This document shows positions 8,557 to 16,416 of a stretch of 64,000 bases of DNA, in pieces. This DNA is from a virus: positions 1 to 64,000 of IMG/VR virus record IMGVR_UViG_3300036715_002161. One strand, given 5' to 3'. The notes under the pieces were generated by a model. It was not told where the DNA came from and did no database searches. It worked only from the letters and a program-made list of their open reading frames with translations. How positions within the stretch are numbered: position 1 is the first letter of the stretch; each line of letters begins with the position of its first letter. The position numbers and the translations under genes were made by a program.

Positions 8557-8969
8557 ACTAGTCTATTTCTCCGCTTCAAGGCTATCATTCCTAATCCACA
8601 CAAAATCAGTGCATAGGTTTCTGGTTCGGGCACAGCAGTAGTAGGTAGGTAGCAGTAATTAGCCACTACAAATTCCTCAGACCAAGAGTAACTATAGGCA
8701 GTCTGAATTGCGGAAGCCCCGGTTGAGTTAGCCATTACAAATTCCTCAAACCAAGAGTAACTATAGGCAGTCTGAATTGCGGAGGCCCTGGTTGGGTTAG
8801 CCATTACAAATTCTTTAGGCCAAGAGTAACTATAGGCAGTCTGAATTGCGGGGGCCCCGGTTGAGTTAGCCACTACAAATTCTTTAGGCCAAGAGTAACT
8901 ATAGGCAGTCTGAATTGCGGAGGCCACGGTTGAGATTGATAATAGTATTACTGCAAATAAGATTTTCAT
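8553..8969 (-). CDS. PEP-CTERM protein with 23-residue tandem repeats
   Basis: A 138-aa protein: signal peptide (MKILFAVILLSISTVASA), four near-identical 23-residue repeats (AIQTAYSYSW..EFVVAN), then a C-terminal PEP-CTERM sorting signal: VPEPETYALILCGLGMIALK followed by basic RRNR. PEP-CTERM tails are recognised by host exosortase and mark bacterial surface or biofilm proteins, chiefly in Gram-negative bacteria with an extracellular matrix. The phage presumably exploits host exosortase to display the repeat region; this is inference. A phage copy of this signal is unusual. Confidence 0.75.
   Translation of the reverse strand: MKILFAVILLSISTVASAIQTAYSYSWPKEFVVANSTGAPAIQTAYSYSWPKEFVMANPTRASAIQTAYSYSWFEEFVMANSTGASAIQTAYSYSWSEEFVVANYCYLPTTAVPEPETYALILCGLGMIALKRRNRLV
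8660..8935 (-). repeat. 69-bp tandem repeat (x4) in the PEP-CTERM gene
   Basis: Four in-frame 69-bp units, each encoding one 23-residue repeat. They differ at a few codons (Pro-Lys, Phe-Glu or Ser-Glu before Glu-Phe-Val). Confidence 0.9.
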
Positions 8970-9080
8970 TTTTTAAGCTGTCCAAAATAAGTTTTTCATT
9001 TAGTAAATACCTAGTATACCTGGCAGGAATAACTTTAACATATGCGGGGTATATAGTAAAATATCCGGATGGATTACCCT

Positions 9081-9245
9081 TTATCCAAATCGATACCCCC
9101 TTAATGTAGTCATATACTGGTTAATGTAGGTGAAACTTTCTCCTGTACTCAATCCCTCTAAAAACCACTGATCAAGATTTTTACTATATTTGTACGGTTG
9201 TATCCAATAAGATGGATGGAATAGTGCAAACAAAAAAGCTTTCAT
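9081..9245 (-). CDS. Small hypothetical protein (54 aa)
   Basis: ORF starting ATG at 9245, preceded by AAAGAAAGGG, encoding MKAFLFALFHPSYWIQPYKY... and ending at TAA 9083. It is aromatic-rich with a short hydrophobic N-terminus. It fills an otherwise empty interval on the coding strand of this block. No family recognised. Confidence 0.55.
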   Translation of the reverse strand: MKAFLFALFHPSYWIQPYKYSKNLDQWFLEGLSTGESFTYINQYMTTLRGYRFG

Positions 9246-9334
9246 AATACCCTTTCTTTAGAATATCGTACTAACCTATCCCTAAATGGATGTTAACTGG
9301 TCAGTAGAATTTGTTTAAATCTTACCTGTACCCT

Positions 9335-9547
9335 TTAAAGCCCTACCGAATTACATGGGACGTTGGCTATAGAAATAACCTGATATACTATATGGGTTTG
9401 AGAGGAGATGGTGGCATAACAAAGACCATGCTTATCTTTAAAATAGGTAAGTTCCTCTGTAACATCCGAGGCCACACCGGAGCTTACCTTTTCTGAGACA
9501 GTACATGCAGATAGGAGGATTACCCCTAATAAAAATAGTTTGTTCAT
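9335..9547 (-). CDS. Small predicted lipoprotein
   Basis: A 70-aa protein from ATG 9547 (ribosome-binding site AGGAGAG), with a lipoprotein signal MNKLFLLGVILLSAC and lipobox LLSAC. The mature part holds KHGLCYATI and VPCNSVGL, a cysteine pair that may form a disulfide. An in-frame ATG 48 bp upstream would spoil the signal peptide and is not preferred. Function unknown; probably a periplasm-facing outer-membrane lipoprotein. Confidence 0.65.
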   Translation of the reverse strand: MNKLFLLGVILLSACTVSEKVSSGVASDVTEELTYFKDKHGLCYATISSQTHIVYQVISIANVPCNSVGL

Positions 9548-9638
9548 AGATCTCTCCTGGGTCGTCAGTAAAATATTTTGTTCATTTAAATTCATCCGTT
9601 ACCTACTTATATCAAATTCAGGCCGTTATATGTAATAT

Positions 9639-10340
9639 TTAGTCCCCTCTTCTATCCTTAACTGGCTTACCATGGTGCTCTTTATGCTTCCAGACGTCAA
9701 AAGGAAATAGCAAAATTTTCATAATAAAAGAAGGCTCCTTTTGGGTCAAGGTAATACCTGGCAAGTTTAAGTGGTCATGCTCTTTCCTATTCCTAAGTCT
9801 ATTTAATAGTTGGCCCCAAGTCATCAAAGACAGAGGCCAAAGTAAAATTATTGGTCCAGTCAAAAGCAGGGCCATCGACAATATTAATAAGTATATCAAG
9901 ATAGACATTCTCGTAGACATTTGTCCCAGGAGCCAGACTGACTCATTTAAATGAAGGCATAAAAGATCTGCAACTACAGTGATAAACCTGTAAGGTCTTT
10001 GGTTGGACTTATATCGTTTTATCAATATCCACTCGGGATCGGCCTCTCTTCTACCTAGATTTCTATGGTGGGCAAAGTGGAAGTCTCTATATTTCTGCCA
10101 GTCAATACCCATCATACCCATGCCTAGGAAATGGATTAGTCTTGGATTACCATCGACCAATTTATGGGCTGCCATATGACCTATTACCAAGAGTCCGTGC
10201 TGACAAAGGCCAACTACTACCCAGGCAGTGACCCAGGCCACAGGGTGGTTTATCCATAGGGCCAAAACCATTGTTGCTGCAATGATTAAATACTCTGCTC
10301 CTACTTTTAAGTAAGCATTATAAATGTAATCTGTCTTCAA
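9639..10340 (-). CDS. Membrane fatty-acid desaturase
   Basis: Integral-membrane di-iron desaturase that introduces double bonds into acyl chains. All three histidine boxes are visible: GHMAAHK (HxxxH), HFAHHRN (HxxHH) and HKEHHGK (HxxHH), separated by hydrophobic membrane segments as in the family. The start is TTG at 10340 with GGAG 6 nt upstream; a TTG 12 bp earlier is also open. It lies in the minus-strand block of host-interaction and nucleotide genes. It probably remodels host membrane lipids during infection (inference); a phage-borne desaturase is an auxiliary metabolic gene. Confidence 0.8.
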   Translation of the reverse strand: MKTDYIYNAYLKVGAEYLIIAATMVLALWINHPVAWVTAWVVVGLCQHGLLVIGHMAAHKLVDGNPRLIHFLGMGMMGIDWQKYRDFHFAHHRNLGRREADPEWILIKRYKSNQRPYRFITVVADLLCLHLNESVWLLGQMSTRMSILIYLLILSMALLLTGPIILLWPLSLMTWGQLLNRLRNRKEHDHLNLPGITLTQKEPSFIMKILLFPFDVWKHKEHHGKPVKDRRGD

Positions 10341-10432
10341 TTTAGTCTCCAAACATAAGTTTCATTATACTATTCCTTCCAGAAGTTTCCTCGCATCGTT
10401 ATAGGTAGTGAGTTCCAACATAACCAACGACA

Positions 10433-10609
10433 TTACATTGGCCACAGTTGCCTCGATCCAAGTGTAGAAGCTCTTGGAAGTTCAAGCCAACCTTTACCTT
10501 TCTCTATTCGCATCGGTGTTGGTAAGGTATCTAACCCGGTCTGGTTACATATCAAGAGCGCATATTTTCCACGTTTGATTCCCATTACGATTATGTTATG
10601 ATTCAGCAT
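10433..10609 (-). CDS. Hypothetical protein (58 aa)
   Basis: Short ORF directly after the zinc-ribbon gene (ATG at 10609, within 2 nt of the upstream stop, GGAT upstream; a TTG at 10621 is an alternative). The sequence MLNHNIIVMGIKRGKYALLI suggests a beta-rich fold. No family recognised. Confidence 0.5.
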   Translation of the reverse strand: MLNHNIIVMGIKRGKYALLICNQTGLDTLPTPMRIEKGKGWLELPRASTLGSRQLWPM

Positions 10610-10610
10610 C

Positions 10611-10814
10611 TCAGGATCCAATCCTCATCATACCACAATCATTGCAACCATAGGACATATTGTCGTCCCAGAGATTAGAACTGCCGCATTTCCAACATCT
10701 GCCAGTATAGTCTCCGGTCGGTTGACTATGTGGATTCTTTGGTGTGGTTTTTGGACTATCTTCAGGGATTTCATATCCATGTTTAACAGTTGGTGCATAT
10801 TCGTCATAAGTCAT
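10611..10814 (-). CDS. Small zinc-ribbon protein
   Basis: A 67-aa protein whose C-terminal half has CWKCGSSNLW...YGCNDCG, a four-cysteine zinc ribbon; the N-terminal half is Pro/Thr-rich and probably disordered. The ribosome-binding site AGGAAG precedes ATG. It could bind nucleic acid or be an adaptor; no specific role visible. Confidence 0.65.
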   Translation of the reverse strand: MTYDEYAPTVKHGYEIPEDSPKTTPKNPHSQPTGDYTGRCWKCGSSNLWDDNMSYGCNDCGMMRIGS

Positions 10815-10907
10815 TTTGTCATCTTCCTAAGTAGGGACAGTTGTCCATCCCACGCCATAAACGGTCCGTCTATAGATCGTAATACCCCTTACGGGTTCAC
10901 CTATAGA

Positions 10908-11090
10908 TCATTTTACTAAACCCATTACTATACTAACTATACCCATAAAACAGAAGGAGAATACTACCCAGGGTAATAAGAGGGTGATACTCAAAAAGGC
11001 GGTTATTTGCCTGACCAATATAAATCTATTATTTTTGGTGAAATAGTATAATGGGAAAAGAATCATTTGTACCATATTTTCATAAGACAT
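10908..11090 (-). CDS. Small two-helix membrane protein
   Basis: A 60-aa protein with two hydrophobic stretches (MILFPLYYF and ITLLLPWVVFSFCFMGIVSI) and a strong AAAGGAGG ribosome-binding site before ATG 11090. It lies downstream of ThyA and upstream of the zinc-ribbon gene on the same strand. The gap 10815-10907 holds no convincing ORF. Function unknown. Confidence 0.6.
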   Translation of the reverse strand: MSYENMVQMILFPLYYFTKNNRFILVRQITAFLSITLLLPWVVFSFCFMGIVSIVMGLVK

Positions 11091-11152
11091 TTATTCCTCC
11101 TTTGGAATTTCTAATTATTACTTGTTTGGTCAAAGGTTTCCAGCTGGGAAAT

Positions 11153-11932
11153 TCATATGGCTACCTTGGCGCTTATTGCAGGATGGCTTTGATACGATTC
11201 CAAAGTAAAATCCTCAAATTTGAAATCATCTATACTCCTAACCTCTGGGTTGATCTTCATCTCTGGTAATGGATAAGGAGACCGGGTTAGTTGTAATTGG
11301 ATTTGTTCTTGGTGGTTGTCATAGATATGAGCATCTCCTATTGTATGTATGAATGAACCTGGCTTGAGTCCGGTGACCTGGGCTACCATCATTGTCAAAA
11401 GGGCATAGGAGGCTATGTTGAAGGGAGCGCCAAGTAGGGCGTCGAGCGATCTCTGGTACAGCTGACAACTTAGTTCTCCATCTTGTATATAGAACTGAAA
11501 AAAGGTGTGGCAAGGGGCTAAGGCCATCTTATCGAGATCAGACACATTCCAGGCAGACACAATTAACCGTCTGCTATTGGGATTAGTCTTAATCTCATTT
11601 ATAACCCAGGCCAATTGATCAAAGCCATTCCAATTGCGCCATTGTGCTCCGTAAACTGGGCCAAGGTCACCGTTTTCGTCTGCCCATTCATTCCAAATCC
11701 TTACCCCATTATTAGTAAGGTACTTGGTATTGGTATCACCACTTATTATCCAGAGAAGCTCTAGTATAATGGATTTGAGATGGACTTTCTTGGTAGTAAC
11801 CAAAGGAAATCCGTCGGCTAGGTTAAACCTCATCTGATATCCAAAAATAGAAGTAGTCCCAGTCCCGGTCCTATCTCCCTTTTTCTTACCCTTGTCTACA
11901 ATTTCTTGTAGTAGATCTAAATACTGTTTCAT
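11153..11932 (-). CDS. thyA: Thymidylate synthase ThyA
   Basis: Methylates dUMP to dTMP using methylene-tetrahydrofolate. It is full length (259 aa) with DRTGTGT at the N-terminus, [11 protein letters not shown], the catalytic cysteine in [13 protein letters not shown], and the substrate loop [18 protein letters not shown]. It partners DHFR and dCMP deaminase in the same minus-strand block. A second, unrelated thymidylate synthase (ThyX) is encoded at 46408-47076. Confidence 0.95.
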   Translation of the reverse strand: MKQYLDLLQEIVDKGKKKGDRTGTGTTSIFGYQMRFNLADGFPLVTTKKVHLKSIILELLWIISGDTNTKYLTNNGVRIWNEWADENGDLGPVYGAQWRNWNGFDQLAWVINEIKTNPNSRRLIVSAWNVSDLDKMALAPCHTFFQFYIQDGELSCQLYQRSLDALLGAPFNIASYALLTMMVAQVTGLKPGSFIHTIGDAHIYDNHQEQIQLQLTRSPYPLPEMKINPEVRSIDDFKFEDFTLESYQSHPAISAKVAI

Positions 11933-11948
11933 TTTAATTTTCCAATAT

Positions 11949-11977
11949 TAAAAAAGTCCTGGGAGACTTCCCAGGAC
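11949..11977 (-). terminator. Intrinsic terminator
   Basis: Perfect 9-bp stem GTCCTGGGA / TCCCAGGAC, loop of 4, followed on the minus strand by TTTTTT. It ends the small-gene operon 13157-11984 before ThyA. Confidence 0.85.
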
Positions 11978-11983
11978 CTTTAC

Positions 11984-12676
11984 TTAGGCCAAATCTACAA
12001 GCTTATTACGGATGTCGGTCATTAAACCATTAACCCATATCAAGCCTGGGTGATGCCTTACTGGGGTCTGATGCTTGTGACTTATCTTACCGGTAATCAG
12101 CAAGACATGATCCGCCCGTTTGGCCAATAACCCAAGAGTACTAACGGGTTGGTTGACTTCATAAAAGCCTAGGTTAAAGTCTTTACCAAACTCCGTCTTT
12201 ATCATTTTTTCCTGGCCTGGTAACAGACCGGCTACTACAACCCGTTTCAGTTTAGCCCGTTCAGGATTCTTGGCCATAGGAGACTCGAAGTACATATTCT
12301 CCAAAAGGAGGGCCATACGATCTTCTACTACCTCTTCTATTTCCTCTCGGATTATAAGCCCTAAATAGGTCAGGGCTTGTTCCATTTTCGAAGGTTCTTG
12401 GTGAACTTCTACAGGAGGTTGAGAAATGGCCGCAATAACCCTGGAAGTCAAGGTGTCTGGCAAAGGGTTTATTCTAACCCTGTATTCAAACATGGCCCTG
12501 AAAGGAGACCCCGGCGAAACCCTCTTTTGTCGATCAAGCTTCTTGTCCCTGTACAGCTGGGATAGGTGGCTAGAGATAGCCTCGATTTCCACTTGAGTCT
12601 TACCATTAAAATCCTTACAGGTATACCATCTACCAGGTTCCATAACCTTATAAACTTGTACTTTAGTCATTTTCAT
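11984..12676 (-). CDS. Hypothetical protein with N-terminal winged-helix-like region
   Basis: A 230-aa protein. Residues 1-70 (MEPGRWYTCKDF...EIEAISSHLSQLYRDKKLDRQ) look like a small DNA-binding or winged-helix unit with a basic wing. A central acidic helix (REEIEEVVEDRMALLLENMY) follows. The last 90 residues form an alpha/beta domain (LKRVVVAGLLPGQEKMI, ADHVLLITGKISHKH) reminiscent of small nucleotide- or partner-binding Rossmann-like domains such as DUF2325. Its start overlaps the upstream gene by 14 nt, and a terminator follows. Role unknown; possibly regulatory. Confidence 0.65.
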   Translation of the reverse strand: MKMTKVQVYKVMEPGRWYTCKDFNGKTQVEIEAISSHLSQLYRDKKLDRQKRVSPGSPFRAMFEYRVRINPLPDTLTSRVIAAISQPPVEVHQEPSKMEQALTYLGLIIREEIEEVVEDRMALLLENMYFESPMAKNPERAKLKRVVVAGLLPGQEKMIKTEFGKDFNLGFYEVNQPVSTLGLLAKRADHVLLITGKISHKHQTPVRHHPGLIWVNGLMTDIRNKLVDLA

Positions 12677-12854
12677 TGCATACTCCTTTATTAGAAATAT
12701 AACCTCTAAGAAAATCTACGAACGATCCTTTGAGGGCTTCTGCTTGATCCATGCCACATTCTACTGCCAGCCTCCGGAGTTCTTTTTTTACATCTCGGCA
12801 CTTGGCTTGGTAGACTTCGAATTCTATCAGTTTTTCTATAACTTGAACTCTCAT
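12663..12854 (-). CDS. Hypothetical protein (63 aa)
   Basis: Mostly helical 63-aa protein (MRVQVIEKLIEFEVYQAKCR...). Its ATG overlaps the TGA of the 44-aa gene upstream (ATGA) and its stop overlaps the next gene by 14 nt, so it is a link in a tightly coupled operon. No family recognised. Confidence 0.65.
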   Translation of the reverse strand: MRVQVIEKLIEFEVYQAKCRDVKKELRRLAVECGMDQAEALKGSFVDFLRGYISNKGVCNEND

Positions 12855-12985
12855 CTTCCAAACCTGGCCTTTCTTTCTCTGGTTCTTCTATGGAAAACCC
12901 TTGGGATCTCCGTGGGATCTTTGAAACCAATCAGTAGAAATACCAACGTGGAGATTCCCCAGATCAATAACAGGCTATGTACCAT
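12851..12985 (-). CDS. Small membrane protein (44 aa)
   Basis: ORF from ATG 12985 overlapping the end of the upstream gene by 11 nt and ending in an ATGA overlap with the next. The product has one hydrophobic helix (MVHSLLLIWGISTLVFLLIG) and a basic tail rich in Arg (HRRTRERKARFGR). The double overlap supports it over the competing 74-aa ORF in another frame. Confidence 0.6.
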   Translation of the reverse strand: MVHSLLLIWGISTLVFLLIGFKDPTEIPRVFHRRTRERKARFGR

Positions 12986-13157
12986 ATACTATTTCCCCCG
13001 TTTCAGAATTATATACATTCCATTGTTCCTGGGTTTGATCCTCAAACTTCTGGGCCGATTCTATGGCCTTATCCTTGGATTGAAACTCCCAAGGAATACC
13101 GGCCATACATAAAGGCTGTCCAGTATACGGTATCACCTTTCTATTCACATGAAACAT
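12975..13157 (-). CDS. Hypothetical protein (60 aa)
   Basis: First gene of the small operon after promoter 13198-13206; AAAGGAATT precedes ATG. The 60-aa product (MFHVNRKVIPYTGQPLCMAG...ESAQKFEDQT..WNVYNSETGE) has an alpha/beta look but no recognised family. Its stop overlaps the next gene. Confidence 0.6.
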   Translation of the reverse strand: MFHVNRKVIPYTGQPLCMAGIPWEFQSKDKAIESAQKFEDQTQEQWNVYNSETGEIVYGT

Positions 13158-13197
13158 ACTAATTCCTTTATAAACAGAGAAATGTTTCTCTACTATT

Positions 13198-13206
13198 GTT
13201 ATACCA
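13198..13206 (-). promoter_or_regulatory. Extended -10 promoter TGGTATAAC
   Basis: TTTTGGTATAACAATAG on the minus strand, with TAGTCA (-35-like) 17 bp upstream. It lies about 40 bp before the 13157 start. Near-identical copies are at 13636, 42466 and 42805. Confidence 0.65.
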
Positions 13207-13247
13207 AAATAAGTGTATTTTGACTAAAAAAATAAAGGACAAGGTTT

Positions 13248-13275
13248 AAAAAACAGGGCTCTGAATTGAGCCCTG
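13248..13275 (-). terminator. Intrinsic terminator
   Basis: Stem CAGGGCTC / GAGCCCTG followed on the minus strand by TTTTTT, directly after the 13282 gene. The copy at 42531-42558 has a compensatory base-pair change. Confidence 0.85.
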
Positions 13276-13281
13276 CTGTTG

Positions 13282-13581
13282 TTACATAGCTCCGACCGTG
13301 TGGTCATCAAGCGATGCTTGGTCCTCAACCTCCCGTGTTTCTTTAACACGTTTGTAGGTCAAGTATACACTGGTAGAAACCATCAATCCAAGCAGGTACA
13401 GGTACCAGTTGGACTTGAAGTGATTCAAGACCTTAGATGTAAAACCTTCTTCTTGGGTGGCCTTGGCCAACATACCCTCAGCCTCTTTACGAAGGGCCTC
13501 AATTTCGTCAGGGCTGCGGCCAGCTTCTCTGGCAGCTTCCATCAGTTTTTCAACGGCTTGGTCTTTTGTAGTTGCATTCAT
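13282..13581 (-). CDS. Membrane-anchored helical protein (paralogue of 42565-42750)
   Basis: A 99-aa protein: charged N-terminal helix (EKLMEAAREAGRSPDEIEAL...), one membrane helix (WYLYLLGLMVSTSVYLTY) and a short tail ending DDHTVGAM. The segment FTSKVLNHFKSN and the tail recur in the 61-aa protein at 42565-42750, and the two genes share promoter, leader and terminator. AAGGAGT precedes ATG. Function unknown. Confidence 0.7.
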   Translation of the reverse strand: MNATTKDQAVEKLMEAAREAGRSPDEIEALRKEAEGMLAKATQEEGFTSKVLNHFKSNWYLYLLGLMVSTSVYLTYKRVKETREVEDQASLDDHTVGAM

Positions 13582-13635
13582 TTGTAATACTCCTTAGATT
13601 ATATTTGGACAAACGGTATGTTTTATCCTACTATT

Positions 13636-13644
13636 GTTATACCA
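13636..13644 (-). promoter_or_regulatory. Extended -10 promoter TGGTATAAC
   Basis: Drives the 13282-13581 gene. About 65 bp of promoter plus leader (to ATG 13581) is nearly identical to that of the paralogue at 42565-42750. Confidence 0.65.
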
Positions 13645-13677
13645 AGATATGATACCAATATCTAATTATTTAGGGTT

Positions 13678-13684
13678 TAAAATA
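13678..13684 (+). promoter_or_regulatory. Candidate phage-RNAP promoter TAAAATA
   Basis: TAGGGTTTAAAATA ends 4 nt before the ATG of beta-prime segment 2. It matches six other plus-strand unit starts and implies a leaderless mRNA. Confidence 0.5.
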
Positions 13685-13688
13685 TAGA

Positions 13689-15521
13689 ATGACTATCACT
13701 ACTCCAGGATCTTTGGCCATCAAGGCCTCCTTACCAACTCAAAAGTCTAGAGATGTCTATGACCTGGCCCAGCCATTGGACAAGCATGGCATCTCCAATC
13801 TAATTAATAACCTACTGGAAAACGGTGGTCCAGAAGCTCATAATACCATCAATACTCTTACCAAGAAATTCTTCGATACAGCTACTGAAATCGGTGCCAC
13901 AACCCCCCTTGAGGCATATACAAACGAGTCCGATGAAAGACAAGCCACCCTCAAAGAATTTGAATTTAAGGTCAATCAAATACTGGCCAGTAAGCAGACC
14001 AAACAAGAGCAGGCAGCTGCCTTGGGTAAACTTGCAGGAGAATATCAGGGTAGAATAAGTAAGCAGAACTTACAGTACATGTTGGGCAAAGGATCTGTAG
14101 TGGCCCAAATGTCCAATGTAGGAGCACGAGCCACAACTGGTCAGTTGGCCCAGGCTACATACTCCCCCCTGATGGCAGCCGACATCAAGGGTAATCCAAT
14201 TCCAGTAGTAGTAAAACATAGTTTTGCCGAAGGGCTTACTACTGCCGAGCATTTAGCAATGGCCTATTCTGGTAGGGCCAGTACCGTCTTGGCCCAATTG
14301 GCCACCCAGTATCCTGGTGCCTTGTTTAAAAAACTAACTCCTTCTGTTTTTCACGAGGTGATTACCGTCAAAGACTGTGGAACGAAGAACGGTGTTCAAA
14401 TTCCTACCTCAGACAAACTAGCCTCAGTAGGCAAATTTGAGGCCAAGACCAATAAGTTAGTAGACTTAGAGTATCTAAAGAGCAAAATCAATGACGGCCA
14501 AAAATTCTTGCTCCTTAGAAGTAGTCTAACCTGTGAGGCCAAACAAGGACTATGTCAAATGTGTTACGGCCTGGCAGCCAACGGTAGACCTCCAGAAATA
14601 GGCACCAACCCAGGTATTATTGCAGCTCAGAGTATTTCTGAAGTCTTGACCCAGGCAATGTTATCGGTCAAACATACTGGTAGTGGAGCTGGTGCCCGTA
14701 GAAATGCCTATGAGTCGGCTGCTAATCTTCTAAATAACCCAAGACAGAACTTCCAAGACGAAGCCACCCTTTCCACCCTAAACGGCAAAGTTACGGACAT
14801 TAAAAAAACTGCTCTGAATGACACCAATATTTCAGTAAATGGTATTCAGCACTTCGTTGACCGTCATGAAACCCCATTGGTTTCTGTGGGCCAGAAGGTA
14901 AGACTGGGAGACGTTCTCTCTACTGGCGTTACCAACCCTAGACAGTTGGTAGATCTAAAAGGAGCCGGGGCAGGTAGAATCTCTTTGTCTAACCAACTAA
15001 GGGAAGTCTATTCTAGTGGGTCTGGTAAAGGATTGGATCCACGACACTTTGATGTCATTTCTAGAAACATGATCAAGCACGTAGTAGTCCAAGACCCGGG
15101 TCTTAGCGGACTCTTGGTTGGTGACACAGTGGATATTGGTAGTCTGAACCAGCACCTTGCAGAAAACTCCAAAGAAATTGCAGTGGATCAGGCCTTAGGA
15201 AAATCATTGGCCAAAGGTTCTCTAGAACTTACTCCTGGAACAATCCTGGGGCAGAATCATCTGGATTATCTTAAAGATGAAGGAGTCAAGTTGGTTTCAG
15301 TTTCAACAGATAACCTTAAGGTCAAACCTATTGTCCCCGGGCTTCAGACAAATAAGCTATTGGATAAAAACTGGGTTTCTAAATTGGCCTTTAACCATCT
15401 GTCAAAGACAATTCAAGAGGCTGCCTTCTTTAATCATAAATCACCGATACACTCTACAGAGCCTATTACTAGCTATGTAATGGGTAATGAATTTGGAGAT
15501 GGTACTGATGGGAAATACTAG
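13689..15521 (+). CDS. RNA polymerase beta-prime subunit, second segment
   Basis: C-terminal beta-prime chain, 610 aa. It begins at ITTPGSLAIKASLP, equivalent to the RpoC TTVGR stretch, exactly where the first segment (3265-4401) stops. Later landmarks are HSFAEGLTTAEHLAMAYSGR (the FREGL...THGARKG region before the trigger loop), RSSLTCEAKQGLCQMCYG with a cysteine pair, and GIIAAQSISEVLTQAMLSVK (RpoC GVIAAQSIGEPGTQ). No Shine-Dalgarno is visible; the ATG lies 4 nt after a TAAAATA box. It must assemble with the other chains into one polymerase. Confidence 0.9.
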   Translation: MTITTPGSLAIKASLPTQKSRDVYDLAQPLDKHGISNLINNLLENGGPEAHNTINTLTKKFFDTATEIGATTPLEAYTNESDERQATLKEFEFKVNQILASKQTKQEQAAALGKLAGEYQGRISKQNLQYMLGKGSVVAQMSNVGARATTGQLAQATYSPLMAADIKGNPIPVVVKHSFAEGLTTAEHLAMAYSGRASTVLAQLATQYPGALFKKLTPSVFHEVITVKDCGTKNGVQIPTSDKLASVGKFEAKTNKLVDLEYLKSKINDGQKFLLLRSSLTCEAKQGLCQMCYGLAANGRPPEIGTNPGIIAAQSISEVLTQAMLSVKHTGSGAGARRNAYESAANLLNNPRQNFQDEATLSTLNGKVTDIKKTALNDTNISVNGIQHFVDRHETPLVSVGQKVRLGDVLSTGVTNPRQLVDLKGAGAGRISLSNQLREVYSSGSGKGLDPRHFDVISRNMIKHVVVQDPGLSGLLVGDTVDIGSLNQHLAENSKEIAVDQALGKSLAKGSLELTPGTILGQNHLDYLKDEGVKLVSVSTDNLKVKPIVPGLQTNKLLDKNWVSKLAFNHLSKTIQEAAFFNHKSPIHSTEPITSYVMGNEFGDGTDGKY

Positions 15522-16377
15522 TGTTTCCTCGGCCAGGTATAACAAAGTCCAACACTATGCGGTAATTACTCAAAATCTGTTAAAACAATATTTTCCAGAC
15601 CTAGCCCGTATTCCTGACATTGTCTATATTGCCATGGCAATATGGGGACATGAAAGTAGTTTCAATATGTCCTGGAGTAATACTAAATTCTGGGGAGAGA
15701 ACTCTGGCCTCAATGGTAGTAGTTCTATCCATCCAGGGGTAACTCCTTCTAATTTTGGATCACTTATCCCCCAGTATATGAATAGCCCAGCCATTAGGAG
15801 CTTGATTTCTAACGGGTCCACCCCTTCACAAGTACTTATAAATATCAATCAAGGCAGGGCTGCCCACGGGGCCTCTGGGGTAATGGGATGTTACTGTGTA
15901 AAAAACACCGGCCCTAATATAGATATGTTTGGGCACAGCTATTACCGAAAAGTTATCACAGACCTTGGTTTAGAAGTCAATCCTGGGGAAAGTATAATAG
16001 CACTATTTCCTGATAATGATACGGGGTTAACCAGGTCCATTGCAGCTGGATTACTAGTTTTAGATTCTAAATATAAAATTTATCGTAGACACAAAAGATC
16101 GGTCCATGATTCTATAGTCGCAGCCACTATAGCCTATGTTGGTAGGGGAGCGGATATTAATGGATATATCGCCAGTAATAGGGCTATTGATGTAAATAGT
16201 AAAACTGATGGTATTGCCATACTATTGGCCAACTCTAACATAACTAAATCTGGACTAGATGCCTTCAATCAAGTGGCGAACTATAGTGATTCCTTAAAAC
16301 CCGTAGAGGCTGACAGCAAACAGACTACGGTGGCCGCAACAAACAGCACACCTAAAGGGACAATAGGCTGTTCCTAG
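15508..16377 (+). CDS. Lytic-transglycosylase-like virion protein
   Basis: A 289-aa protein. The stretch YIAMAIWGHESSFN around residue 40 resembles the catalytic-glutamate motif of SLT/goose-lysozyme-like transglycosylases, and GRAAHGASGVMGCY resembles the following substrate-groove motif. Residues 130-250 appear to be a second helical domain; the tail is Thr/Ala-rich. It would cut peptidoglycan during entry or act at the baseplate. The ATG at 15508 has GGAG at 15495; the start overlaps the RNAP gene by 14 nt. Assignment is moderate, from motifs only. Confidence 0.5.
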   Translation: MGNTSVSSARYNKVQHYAVITQNLLKQYFPDLARIPDIVYIAMAIWGHESSFNMSWSNTKFWGENSGLNGSSSIHPGVTPSNFGSLIPQYMNSPAIRSLISNGSTPSQVLININQGRAAHGASGVMGCYCVKNTGPNIDMFGHSYYRKVITDLGLEVNPGESIIALFPDNDTGLTRSIAAGLLVLDSKYKIYRRHKRSVHDSIVAATIAYVGRGADINGYIASNRAIDVNSKTDGIAILLANSNITKSGLDAFNQVANYSDSLKPVEADSKQTTVAATNSTPKGTIGCS

Positions 16378-16379
16378 GT

Positions 16380-16386
16380 TAAAATA
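16380..16386 (+). promoter_or_regulatory. Candidate phage-RNAP promoter TAAAATA
   Basis: TAGGTTAAAATA immediately after the transglycosylase-like gene, 30 nt before the ATG at 16417. Confidence 0.5.
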
Positions 16387-16416
16387 AGTCTATAATCTTT
16401 TGGACCCTATATTAAT

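Noticed and set aside
9057-9071. TAAAATATCCGGATG resembling the phage promoter box plus ATG
   Set aside because: Lies in a minus-strand block, lacks the TAGG prefix, and the ORF that follows is only about 11 codons.
12706-12930. 74-aa minus-strand ORF
   Set aside because: Overlaps almost entirely with two better-supported overlapping genes (12851-12985 and 12663-12854); basic, low-complexity product.
4398-13688. A group I intron or intein joining the beta-prime halves
   Set aside because: The 9-kb gap is full of opposite-strand genes with their own terminators, the first half ends in a normal stop, and no intein motifs are present; separate chains are simpler.
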